A stretch of DNA of 64,000 nt from Acidimicrobiales bacterium (GTDB lineage: Bacteria > Actinomycetota > Acidimicrobiia > Acidimicrobiales > SZUA-35): the NCBI GenBank assembly GCA_041394265.1, contig JAWKIO010000005.1, positions 3,162,001 through 3,226,000 of the forward strand, read 5' to 3'. The first letter of the stretch is position 1; the number at the start of each line of letters is the position of its first letter. Below the pieces are notes generated by a model that saw only the letters and a program-made list of their open reading frames with translations, ran no database searches and was not told the origin of the DNA. The position numbers and the translations under genes are program-made. Below are positions 8,027-17,223 of the stretch, in pieces.

Positions 8027-9469
8027 GTGATGGCTGACTCCCCGAAGCGCTACCTGGTCAAGACCTACGGCTGCCAGATGAACGAGCACGACTCCGAGCG
8101 CATCGCCGGATCGCTCGAGGCCGACGGCTACACGGCCACCGATGCGGTGGCCGATGCCGACGTGGTCGTGCTGAACACCTGCTGTATCCGGGAGAACGCC
8201 GACAACAAGCTGTATGGCGCGCTCGGCAACCTGAAAGTGGCCAAGCAGGAGAACCCGAACCTTCAGATCGTCGTCAGCGGCTGCCTCGCCCAGAAGGACA
8301 AAGACGAGATCCAGCGCCGGGCCGGCCATGTCGACGTCGTCTTCGGCACGCACAACGTGCACCGGGCGACCGAACTCATGGCGAAGGCCCGCGTGCAGGG
8401 CCCGATCACCGAGATCTGGGATCAGGCCGACGCCGACGACGATGCCGCCTTCGCCTCGGCGCTCCCGGCCAAGCGCAACGTCGACTACGCCGGCTGGCTG
8501 ACCATTCAGGTCGGCTGCGACAACAATTGTGCCTTCTGCATCGTGCCTGCCGTTCGCGGTGCCGAGATCAGCCGGCCGATCGCCCACATCATCGCCGAAG
8601 CAGAACAGGCGGCGGCCGAGGGGGTCACCGAGATCACGCTGCTGGGCCAGAACGTCAACTCCTACGGTCGCGACCTCACGCTCGCCGCCCGCAAGGCCGG
8701 TGAAGACGTCCGCATCCGTCCGATGTTCGCCCAGCTGCTGCGCGAGATGGGTCGGATCGACGGCATCCGCCGGGTCCGTTACACCAGCCCCCACCCCAAG
8801 GACATGACCCCCGACGTCTACGCCGCCATGGCCGAGACGCCGAACGTCGTGCCGCACCTGCACTTCCCGCTGCAGTCGGGTTCGGATCGGATCCTGTCGG
8901 CCATGCACCGGGGCTATACCGCCGAGCGCTACCTCGAGAAGCTGGTCGAGGCCCGCTCGATGATCCCTGATCTCGCCGTCAGCACCGACATCATCGTCGG
9001 CTTCCCCGGCGAGACCGACGCCGATTTCGAGCGCACGCTCGAGGTCGCAGCAGCGGCCGAGTACGACTCGGCCTACACGTTCGTCTACTCGCCCCGCCCC
9101 GGCACCGAGGCCGCCGAGATGGTCGAGGACTTCTGCGACCCCGATGCCGTCAAGGAGCGCTACGCCGCGCTGCGCACAGTGATCGAGCGTTCGGCGCTCG
9201 CCAAGTATCGGGCTCGGATCGGGATGGTCGAAGAGGTCATCGTCGAGGGCCCGTCCAAGAAGGACCCCGCGGTGCTCACCGGTCGCACGGCGCAGAACAA
9301 GCTGGTCCACTTCTCGGCCGAGCCGCTCCCTCAAGGGGCCGGACGGGTCGGCACCTACCTCAACGTTCGGGTCACCGACGCCAAGCATCAGTACATGCTC
9401 GGCGACTTCGTCGAGGTCACTCATCGCGCCACCCACCGCACCAAGATTCCCGTGCTCGCCCTCGACTGA
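8027..9469 (+). CDS. miaB: tRNA-2-methylthio-N6-dimethylallyladenosine synthase
   Basis: 480 aa radical-SAM methylthiotransferase that converts i6A37 of tRNA to ms2i6A37. The N-terminal UPF0004 domain has three cysteines for the auxiliary Fe-S cluster (TYGCQMNEHD, NTCCIREN, SGCLAQKD). The radical-SAM core has CDNNCAFCIVP (CxxxCxxC) near residue 165, and a TRAM domain closes the protein. It acts on the product of MiaA, encoded 7 kb downstream. GTG 8027 and ATG 8030 are adjacent; a -10 TAGCCT (8014-8019) ends seven bases before the GTG, which favours the GTG as a leaderless start. Confidence 0.95.
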   Translation: MMADSPKRYLVKTYGCQMNEHDSERIAGSLEADGYTATDAVADADVVVLNTCCIRENADNKLYGALGNLKVAKQENPNLQIVVSGCLAQKDKDEIQRRAGHVDVVFGTHNVHRATELMAKARVQGPITEIWDQADADDDAAFASALPAKRNVDYAGWLTIQVGCDNNCAFCIVPAVRGAEISRPIAHIIAEAEQAAAEGVTEITLLGQNVNSYGRDLTLAARKAGEDVRIRPMFAQLLREMGRIDGIRRVRYTSPHPKDMTPDVYAAMAETPNVVPHLHFPLQSGSDRILSAMHRGYTAERYLEKLVEARSMIPDLAVSTDIIVGFPGETDADFERTLEVAAAAEYDSAYTFVYSPRPGTEAAEMVEDFCDPDAVKERYAALRTVIERSALAKYRARIGMVEEVIVEGPSKKDPAVLTGRTAQNKLVHFSAEPLPQGAGRVGTYLNVRVTDAKHQYMLGDFVEVTHRATHRTKIPVLALD

Positions 9470-9572
9470 GTCGCGCCCGGTCGCGGTGTCGCCAGGTCGA
9501 ACCGCTTCCGTCCGCCCAACACGATGTGCTGTGATGGGGAGCCGGATCTATCCGCTGGTGAGGGAGCCAAGA

Positions 9573-10769
9573 ATGCAGGAGCAGCCGAGAGGGTCGACGT
9601 CCGCCGCGCCGACGGATGCGGTGTACACGTGGCGGCCGGTCATCACCGAGGAAATGGCGCGTCGTGAACGCCTCCTCGGTCTCGCAACGTGGGTTGCTGG
9701 AGGGTTGGCGGTCATCGCCGGTGTGGTGCTCGCGGCCCTGGGCGAAGGAGGATCGACCCGGTTCCTCGTCATCGTGGGGGCCATGCTCCTCACGCTGGGG
9801 TTCTGGGCCCGAACTGCCTCGCGCAAAGCACGCAGCGCCGCCCTCAGCATCGATCGGAACGGCCTGCTCTCGGTGGCGGAAGGTGGATCGGCGTCGACCC
9901 TCGATCTGCGCACGGTCTCATCGATCGAGGTACGGCAACGCACGGGCCGACCCCATTGGTGCTGGTCGATCGAAGCCGTGAGTCCGGCAGGCGGATGGCA
10001 CACCGAGCTGACCCCGCTGGCGTCCTACGTGAACCTGCCGGCCGACCAGATCGAAGCCCTCGAGGTCCAGTTGCTTCGCTTCCTTGCCTGGGCCAATCCC
10101 TCGGTCGCACCGGCAGCGCCCCACGCCGCGGCGCCATCGCCCTCGCACCTCGCTGCCGGCTCTGTCGCTGCCACCGAAGGTCACACGCCGGCCACGGCCG
10201 CCGGCGCTGGTCCCGTGGCGTTGCGGGGAGCCGTCGAGGCGTCGCCCGACCGCCTCACGTGGATGGTGCCTCGTGGAGACAACGCCGTCCGCAACCGCCG
10301 ACGCTTTCGTATCGGGCTCGCTGTCACCTTCTTGGGTTTCGCCATTGTCGCTGCGGTCAGTGTCCGAGACGACGGTCTCGACGCCATGGTGCTGTCGATG
10401 TTCGCGCCGTTGCTCTACCTGTTGATCGGGCTCGGCATCGACCGAGCCTTCATGACCGGATCGAAGTTCAAGCTGATCGTCGATGCCTCGGGGCTCACCG
10501 TCGATCGTGGCCGTACTCGGACGCTGACCATCCCTCGGGCCGACATCAAGACGATCGATGTGAGCACCCGATCGTCGGGCGTCACGGTCGATGGCACCTC
10601 GACCAACGCAAACCACTGGTTCCTGACCGTGCACCGCCACAGCGACCAGCCTGGCGCCCGGCCCTACGGCTCGATGCTTCCCGTCGGCCTCGGGGGATCG
10701 TTCACCCGCAACGATGCCATCGCGCTGGAAGCCGAACTCCGTCGCAGGTGTGGTCTGTCCGCCCGCTGA
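9573..10769 (+). CDS. Membrane protein of unknown function with two similar halves
   Basis: 398 aa; family not recognised. Each half has a pair of hydrophobic helices followed by a beta-rich soluble segment. Residues about 30-85 (LATWVAGGLAVIAGVVLAAL and the next helix) precede SIDRNGLLSVAEGG. Residues about 250-310 (GLAVTFLGFAIVAAVSV and MFAPLLYLLIGLGI) precede VDASGLTVDRGRTRTLTI. The layout suggests an internal duplication of a two-helix plus PH-like module; an Ala/Pro/Ser linker (about 165-215) joins the halves. ATG 9573 is chosen because AGGGAG (9561-9566) lies six bases upstream. Confidence 0.6.
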   Translation: MQEQPRGSTSAAPTDAVYTWRPVITEEMARRERLLGLATWVAGGLAVIAGVVLAALGEGGSTRFLVIVGAMLLTLGFWARTASRKARSAALSIDRNGLLSVAEGGSASTLDLRTVSSIEVRQRTGRPHWCWSIEAVSPAGGWHTELTPLASYVNLPADQIEALEVQLLRFLAWANPSVAPAAPHAAAPSPSHLAAGSVAATEGHTPATAAGAGPVALRGAVEASPDRLTWMVPRGDNAVRNRRRFRIGLAVTFLGFAIVAAVSVRDDGLDAMVLSMFAPLLYLLIGLGIDRAFMTGSKFKLIVDASGLTVDRGRTRTLTIPRADIKTIDVSTRSSGVTVDGTSTNANHWFLTVHRHSDQPGARPYGSMLPVGLGGSFTRNDAIALEAELRRRCGLSAR

Positions 10770-10859
10770 TCTCCGAGCTGATCGACCAACTTTGGTGCTG
10801 GGAGCCTCGTTTTGATGCTCGCGGCACCAGCGTTGCGTGCCGGTTGGGACCTGGAGCAG

Positions 10860-11315
10860 TCAGGAAGGCGGAAGGGCGGAGATCTTCACGAAGGTGTGGA
10901 GGTTCAGCGGCGCGAGATCGGCGAGATTCGTGAAGCCCAAGGAGCGGTAGAACTCGTGCTGTCCGGCTTCGTCGTCGGTCATCAGCACCATGCGCCGTAC
11001 GTGTTCGAACCGATGCAGGCAGGCGCCGACCAGGACCGTGCCGATGCGGGCCCGCTGGTGGTCGGGGTGCACCAGGACGTCCTGGAGGTACATGATCGAG
11101 ACGTCGTCGGACAAGCAGCGGGCCAGGCCGATCAGCTGACCGTCGGCGTCGCGTGCGGTCGTGACGTAGGTGGAGCGGTCGACCGCTCGGGCCAGGGCAT
11201 CGGGATCGGCCGCCTGGATCAACCAACCGACGGCCTCGTAGAGGGCAACGAGATCGGCGATCGGCACGACCTCGTCGTCGGCGAACTCGATCGGTCCGAT
11301 GTCGTCGTCAGCCAT
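10860..11315 (-). CDS. GNAT-family N-acetyltransferase
   Basis: 151 aa. It has the acetyl-CoA-binding core of GNAT enzymes: LQDVLVHPDHQRARIGTVLV near 83-102 (motif A, with R-x-x-x-G-T-V-L in place of the commoner Q/R-x-x-G-x-G/A), then HEFYRSLGF near 128-136 (motif B). The acceptor is unknown. The ATG at 11315 is six bases after TACCCT on the minus strand (11322-11327), the leaderless pattern seen throughout the window. Its 3' end faces that of the membrane-protein gene. Confidence 0.82.
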   Translation of the reverse strand: MADDDIGPIEFADDEVVPIADLVALYEAVGWLIQAADPDALARAVDRSTYVTTARDADGQLIGLARCLSDDVSIMYLQDVLVHPDHQRARIGTVLVGACLHRFEHVRRMVLMTDDEAGQHEFYRSLGFTNLADLAPLNLHTFVKISALPPS

Positions 11316-11407
11316 GGGCGCAGGGTACGGCGCGACCGACGGCGTGCGACCCGGCGACGGCCGAGTGAGAGGGCCGGGTGAAAGCGGGCGGCGTCGCCGC
11401 CAATGGC

Positions 11408-12286
11408 TCACGTCGCCAGGGCCGCGATCAATGCCTGGGTTGCCGGCTGGGTGATCGAGCCCCGGCGCCGCGCTGCGACGAGCCGTCGGCGACCGAGCGG
11501 CTCCTTGATCGCCCGGCGGAGTGGCGAGGGGCCGGACTCGGCCTGCGCCACCGGCAGGACCGTCCACCCGAGTCCGAGCTCGACCATCGTTCGTAGCACC
11601 TCGGGCTGGTGCGACACGGCCACCACGTCGACGGTGGCGCCACGCTCGTGGAGCGCCGCCACGATGGTGCGCCGAGTGTGGGAGTCCTCGGGGAACAACA
11701 CGAACGGTCCCCAGCTCGGCGCATCGCCGACCGCTGCACCGGCCGGAGCGTAGAGGGCGAGGTCTTCCTCGATGAGGGGTGACAGTTCGAGGTCGTCGCT
11801 GGGTGGGGGAGGGTCGACCACCACGGCGACGTCGAGTTCGGCAGCCCGCAGCTGCTCCAGCAAGGTACCCGAAGGGGCAACGGTGAGCCGCAGGTCGACG
11901 TCGGGCCGCTCGGCCCGGAACGCCGCCAGGGCACCGGGAAAATGCTCGACGGCCGCCGCGTCGATCATGCCGACCCGCAGCCGACCGGCCGACCCACTGC
12001 GGACCGAGGCCGCCCACTGACCGAGCTCGCGGGTTTGTGCGATCACTCGTTGGGCGTAGGCCACCACCTCGTCGGCGCCCGGGGCGAGCTCGCGGCGACG
12101 ACCACTGCGGGTGAAGAGCGTGACGCCGATGCGGCGTTCGAGTTCGGCCAGACCCTGGCTCAGGGCCGAGGGCGACACGCCGAGTTCGGTCGCGGCGGCG
12201 GCCCAGGTCGGCTGCTCGGCGACGGTGGCGAGGTAGTGCAGCTGTTGGATCGTGAGGGGGAGAAGTGGCGGGTGCTCCTGCATCAT
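11408..12286 (-). CDS. LysR-family transcriptional regulator
   Basis: 292 aa. N-terminal helix-turn-helix LTIQQLHYLATVAEQPTWAA and LGVSPSALSQGLAELERRIG (residues 11-50), then a periplasmic-binding-protein-like effector domain from about residue 93. It is divergent from the inositol-phosphate synthase gene across only 58 bp and probably regulates it and itself. Tandem ATGs at 12286 and 12283 leave the start uncertain by one codon. The inducer is unknown. Confidence 0.85.
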   Translation of the reverse strand: MMQEHPPLLPLTIQQLHYLATVAEQPTWAAAATELGVSPSALSQGLAELERRIGVTLFTRSGRRRELAPGADEVVAYAQRVIAQTRELGQWAASVRSGSAGRLRVGMIDAAAVEHFPGALAAFRAERPDVDLRLTVAPSGTLLEQLRAAELDVAVVVDPPPPSDDLELSPLIEEDLALYAPAGAAVGDAPSWGPFVLFPEDSHTRRTIVAALHERGATVDVVAVSHQPEVLRTMVELGLGWTVLPVAQAESGPSPLRRAIKEPLGRRRLVAARRRGSITQPATQALIAALAT

Positions 12287-12344
12287 TGTGAAGTATTGCT
12301 GAAGTGAATCACGATGAGCATCACCTCTCCTTATTCTTTGGTCC
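12287..12344. promoter_or_regulatory. LysR / ino1 divergent promoter region
   Basis: The 58 bp contain a direct repeat TGAAGT (12289-12294 and 12300-12305, 11-bp period), then GTGATTC-like half sites. TATTCT (12332-12337) ends seven bases before the ATG of the synthase gene, giving a leaderless promoter. The repeats are a plausible LysR binding site but do not show a clean T-N11-A palindrome. Confidence 0.45.
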
Positions 12345-13649
<1,305 letters not shown>

Positions 13650-13662
13650 CGGCCGAGCGTTG

Positions 13663-13701
13663 GCCAATGCGAAGCATTGGCAAAGGAACCCGAAGGGTTC
13701 C
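13663..13701. repeat. Two tandem hairpins with GAA loops
   Basis: GCCAATGC-GAA-GCATTGGC (13663-13681) is followed after three bases by GGAACCC-GAA-GGGTTCC (13685-13701). Both stems are perfect and both loops are GAA. They lie 14 bases after the ino1 stop. They may be a transcript-stabilising or terminating structure, or a REP-like repeat; no T-tract follows. Confidence 0.7.
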
Positions 13702-13860
13702 CGCGAAGCAGGTTGAGGTCTCCCTGCTGCGGTTCGTCGCCTGAACGACAACTGACGTTGGTGCGCTGGAGCCCGGGGCGTTGGCCTCGGGCTTTGGTGA
13801 TCGCGGGGGCCGTGACTATGGTCACACCAGCTGCTGAGACAGGCCGCAGCCGGAGTCCAC

Positions 13861-14634
13861 GTGAGCGACAACCAATTCGAGGTGAGTCCCCCAACCTCTG
13901 CTGCTGTTCCCGACCGCGGTCCGCTGACGTTCGTCCTCATTCCCAGCTACCTCCTCGGTCCCGAAACCTGGCACGGCGTCGGCGAGGTCCTCGGTCGGCT
14001 GGGCTACGAGAGCGTCTCCACCACGACCACCACCACGACCCCTCGCGACCCCGATCACATCGGTCCGTGGGTCGATCACGTCGTCGACGAGGTCGAAAAG
14101 TCGGCCCACAGTCCGCTGGTGTTGGTGGCGCACTCGGCGTCGTGTCCTCGCCTCCCGCTGGTGGCCCGACGCCTGATCGATCGGGGGCACGACGTGCGAG
14201 CGCTCATCGCCGTCAACGGTCGGTTCCCGTGGGTCGACGGGCAGTCGCCGATCGACGCCGATCCGCCGTTGCGTGACCTGCTCGACGGCATGGTGCGGCC
14301 CAACGACTACCTACCGCCGTGGCATCGCTGGTGGGGCTCGATGATCCTCGACATGATCCCGAGCGACGAGGTCCGGAAGCGGATCTTTTCCGAGGCCAAG
14401 GCCGTGCCTCGTGCGTTGTTCGACCAGGGGATCGAGGTGCCGGAGCTCCCCGAGTCGGTCCGCTGGGCCTTCCTCGCCACCGGCAAGGCCTACGAGCCGG
14501 CGTACGAACGGGCGAAGGAAGCTGGCTGGCAGGTCGCCCGGCTCGACGGCGAGCACCTCCATATCGTGGTCGACCCGATCACCGTGGCAGGGGCGTTGCT
14601 GTCGTTGATCGACCGGTGCGACAACTGTCGGTGA
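13861..14634 (+). CDS. Alpha/beta-hydrolase fold protein
   Basis: 257 aa. The order of elements fits an alpha/beta hydrolase: FVLIPSYLLGPETWHGVGEVLGRLGY (strand 3 and helix A), then the nucleophile elbow VAHSASC near residue 84 with Ser, and a C-terminal LDGEHLHI carrying the likely catalytic His. The elbow reads A-H-S-A-S instead of G-x-S-x-G, as in some esterase-like members. The substrate is unknown. The GTG start at 13861 has GGAG five bases upstream. The preceding 200 bases hold the paired hairpins and nothing else recognisable. Confidence 0.7.
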   Translation: MSDNQFEVSPPTSAAVPDRGPLTFVLIPSYLLGPETWHGVGEVLGRLGYESVSTTTTTTTPRDPDHIGPWVDHVVDEVEKSAHSPLVLVAHSASCPRLPLVARRLIDRGHDVRALIAVNGRFPWVDGQSPIDADPPLRDLLDGMVRPNDYLPPWHRWWGSMILDMIPSDEVRKRIFSEAKAVPRALFDQGIEVPELPESVRWAFLATGKAYEPAYERAKEAGWQVARLDGEHLHIVVDPITVAGALLSLIDRCDNCR

Positions 14635-14664
14635 TCCCGAGCGAGGCCGACCTACGCTGCAACG

Positions 14665-15423
14665 ATGCCCATCACCCCTCCTGACGACGTCGTGGCCACG
14701 GTCGGCCCGCTCGAGTCGTGGGAGGCGATCGAGCCCACCAACAATCGAGGCTCGCACGTCTGGTTCGCTGGGAACCGAGTGGTGTCGCAGCATCCCTCGG
14801 GCGCCGGGACCGCACTGGCCGACCGCTACCGCTGGCTGGCCGAACGAGCCCCCACCGCCACCGTCGAACTGGTGTCGGGCGCGGCCGACAGCGACTGGCT
14901 CGTGACCACTCGGCTCGCAGGACACGCCGCCCACCGAGTCGATGCCCACGGCGACATGCAGGGCGTTCCCGCCACGCTGGCACGGGCCTTGCGTCAGCTT
15001 CACGACCAGGTGGTCGACGTCGACGACTTCCCCTTCGCCGCCGGCTGGGACGACCTGGCCGCCGACGTCACCGCCTCCATCGCCGACCTCGACCCGTCGA
15101 CGTTGCCCGACCCCTACGCCCGCTATGACGCCGAGCGTCTGGCCGAGATCTGGCGCGAGGGTCGCCCGGGAACCGAAGACATCGTGCTGTGCCACGGTGA
15201 TCCGTCGCTGCCGAACCTGCTCATCGATCCCGGTGTGGTCGGCTGGGTTGATGTGGGTCGGCTGCGGTTGGCCGATCGCCACCTCGATCTGGCGGTTGCC
15301 CAATACAGCATCCATCGCAACTTCGGGCCCGACGCCGTGTTTGCGTTCTTCGAGGCGTACGACCTCGATCCCGATCTGGTGCGGATCGACCACTACCTCC
15401 TCGCCAACTTCTTGCTGCCATGA
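14665..15423 (+). CDS. APH(3')-like phosphotransferase
   Basis: 252 aa with the full catalytic signature of aminoglycoside 3'-phosphotransferase-type kinases: VLCHGDPSLPNLLID (Brenner motif HGDxxxxN, near 173-187) and VGWVDVGRLRLADRHLDLAVA (metal-binding DxGR, near 191-211). Chromosomal members of this family often phosphorylate other small molecules, so resistance should not be assumed. A -10 TACGCT (14653-14658) ends six bases before the ATG. The stop overlaps the miaA start (ATGA), making this the first gene of the miaA-dapF-hflX-dapC unit. Confidence 0.8.
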   Translation: MPITPPDDVVATVGPLESWEAIEPTNNRGSHVWFAGNRVVSQHPSGAGTALADRYRWLAERAPTATVELVSGAADSDWLVTTRLAGHAAHRVDAHGDMQGVPATLARALRQLHDQVVDVDDFPFAAGWDDLAADVTASIADLDPSTLPDPYARYDAERLAEIWREGRPGTEDIVLCHGDPSLPNLLIDPGVVGWVDVGRLRLADRHLDLAVAQYSIHRNFGPDAVFAFFEAYDLDPDLVRIDHYLLANFLLP

Positions 15424-16328
15424 CCAGGCCGCCGCTCGTCATCGTCGGGCCGACGGCGGCCGGCAAGTCGTCGCTCGCCCTCCAGCTGGCTCTGGCCGAA
15501 CCCGGGTCGATCGAGATCGTGTCGGCCGACGCCATGGCGGTGTACCGGACGATGGACGTGGGAACGGCAAAACCCTCGCCGGCCGATCGTGCGCTCGTGC
15601 CGCATCACCTGGTCGACGTGGTCGATCCCACCGAGGACTACGCCGTGTCGCGTTTCGCCGACGAGGTCGTCGCCGTGCTCGACGACCTGGAGCGGCGCTC
15701 CATCACCCCGGTGCTCGTCGGCGGGACCGGGCTCTACGTGCGGGCGGTGGTCGACGGATTCGACATCCCACCCCAGTTCCCTGCGGTGGCGGCCGAACTC
15801 GACGCCGACCCCGACACCGAGTCGCTGTGGCTGCGGTTGCGCGAGCTCGACCCGGCGGCGGCCGACAAGATGCTGCCGACGAACCGGCGCCGGATCGTGC
15901 GTGCGCTCGAGGTCACGATCGGATCGGGGCAGCCGTTCTCCAGCTTCGGTCCCGGTGTGGACGCCTATGGCGAGACCCGCTTCGCCCAGGCCGGGCTCGA
16001 GATCGACCGCGACGAGATGGATCGTCGCATCGATGCCCGCTACGACGAGCAGATGGCGGCCGGGTTCCTCGACGAGGTCGCAAACGTGCGGGCCGACGGC
16101 TGGTCGAAGACCGCAGCCCAGGCGCTGGGCTACAAGGAATTGGCCGCTCACCTCGACGGTGAGTGCTCGCTGGACGACGCGCTCGACGAGGCCAAGCGGC
16201 GGACGAGGCGCTTCGCCCGCCGGCAGCAGCGCTGGTTCCGACGCGATCCCCGCATCCGCTGGTTCGATGCTTTGGCCCCCGATCTGGTCGAGCAGGTCGG
16301 AAACTGGTGGGGCGAATCCGCAAAGTGA
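15420..16328 (+). CDS. miaA: tRNA dimethylallyltransferase
   Basis: 302 aa. It transfers a dimethylallyl group to N6 of A37 in tRNAs reading UNN codons, and so supplies the substrate of MiaB. The P-loop is VGPTAAGKSSLA near residues 9-20. The substrate motif SADAMAVYRTMDVGTAKP follows (the usual Gln of SADSMQVYR is Ala here). VGGTGLYVRAVVDG and the C-terminal TRRFARRQQRWFRRD are also diagnostic. It overlaps the kinase gene by four bases and precedes dapF by 16. Confidence 0.95.
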   Translation: MTRPPLVIVGPTAAGKSSLALQLALAEPGSIEIVSADAMAVYRTMDVGTAKPSPADRALVPHHLVDVVDPTEDYAVSRFADEVVAVLDDLERRSITPVLVGGTGLYVRAVVDGFDIPPQFPAVAAELDADPDTESLWLRLRELDPAAADKMLPTNRRRIVRALEVTIGSGQPFSSFGPGVDAYGETRFAQAGLEIDRDEMDRRIDARYDEQMAAGFLDEVANVRADGWSKTAAQALGYKELAAHLDGECSLDDALDEAKRRTRRFARRQQRWFRRDPRIRWFDALAPDLVEQVGNWWGESAK

Positions 16329-16344
16329 TGCGAGACTGTACGTC

Positions 16345-17223
16345 TTGACTGCTGTTTTTCTCACCAAACACGTTGCGCTCGGCAACGACTTCCTGATCGC
16401 CGTCGACCCGTCGCGTCCACTGACGCCCGCCGACGCCGTTGCCTGGTGCGATCGTCATCGCGGGATCGGCGCCGATGGACTCATCTCACTGAGCCCCAAC
16501 GCCGACGAGCCCGGGGTGTGGACGATGGTGCTGCGCAACTCCGATGGGAGCAGCGCCGAGATCTCCGGCAATGGCGTACGGGCGGTCGGGCAGGCCCTCG
16601 CCCGCTACACCGGAAGCCCGGCCCCCACTCGGTTCGAGGTCGACACCGATGCCGGTCGCCGCACGCTCGACATCATCAGCATCGACGGCACCGAGGCGCA
16701 GGTCCGTGCCGACATGGGCGAGGTTCGCCCCGGTCCGCCAACGTTCGACGACTGGGCATCACTCGGTGTCGATGTCGAGCGCCAGGCCGGGCTCGACATC
16801 GGCAATCCCCACCTGGTCGCAGTGGTCGCCAACCCCGACGCCCACGATCTCGCCGTGGTCGGCCCGGCGGTCGAGTCCCGCTACCCGCAGGGACTCAACG
16901 TCCACCTGATCTCGGTCACCTCCGACCACTCGCTCGATCTCCGGGTCTGGGAACGAGGCGCGGGTATCACCGAAGCCTGTGGTTCGGGTGCCTGCGCTGC
17001 CGCGGCGGCGTCGATCGACTGGGGCCTCACCGGTCCCGTGGTCGAGGTCGCCATGCCGGGCGGAACCGCCACCGTCGAGCGGCACTCGAACGGCAACCTG
17101 CTGCTCACCGGTCCCACCACCCTGATCGCCGACATCGTGATCGGCAACGTCGATTCGGCAGATGCAACCGCCGGCGCCGTCGCTGCCGATCCATCCACCA
17201 ACGACACACTCGAAGAGGTTTGA
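16345..17223 (+). CDS. dapF: Diaminopimelate epimerase with Ser at the first catalytic Cys
   Basis: 292 aa. It interconverts LL- and meso-diaminopimelate for peptidoglycan and lysine. It begins LTKHVALGNDFLIAVD. The second half carries the expected catalytic cysteine in EACGSGACAAAAAS near residue 213. In the first half the motif normally reading xCGNGxR is EISGNGVRAVGQ, so the partner cysteine position is Ser. No ATG or GTG fits the start; TTG 16345 is the best codon and gives a normal length. It abuts hflX with a one-base overlap. Confidence 0.88.
   Translation: MTAVFLTKHVALGNDFLIAVDPSRPLTPADAVAWCDRHRGIGADGLISLSPNADEPGVWTMVLRNSDGSSAEISGNGVRAVGQALARYTGSPAPTRFEVDTDAGRRTLDIISIDGTEAQVRADMGEVRPGPPTFDDWASLGVDVERQAGLDIGNPHLVAVVANPDAHDLAVVGPAVESRYPQGLNVHLISVTSDHSLDLRVWERGAGITEACGSGACAAAAASIDWGLTGPVVEVAMPGGTATVERHSNGNLLLTGPTTLIADIVIGNVDSADATAGAVAADPSTNDTLEEV

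Noticed and set aside
7967..9436. 489-aa antisense ORF over miaB
   Set aside because: MiaB frame carries all Fe-S motifs; the reverse frame is its shadow.
14665..15423. Aminoglycoside resistance gene
   Set aside because: APH-fold kinases have many substrates, and this one sits in a housekeeping operon with no mobile element.
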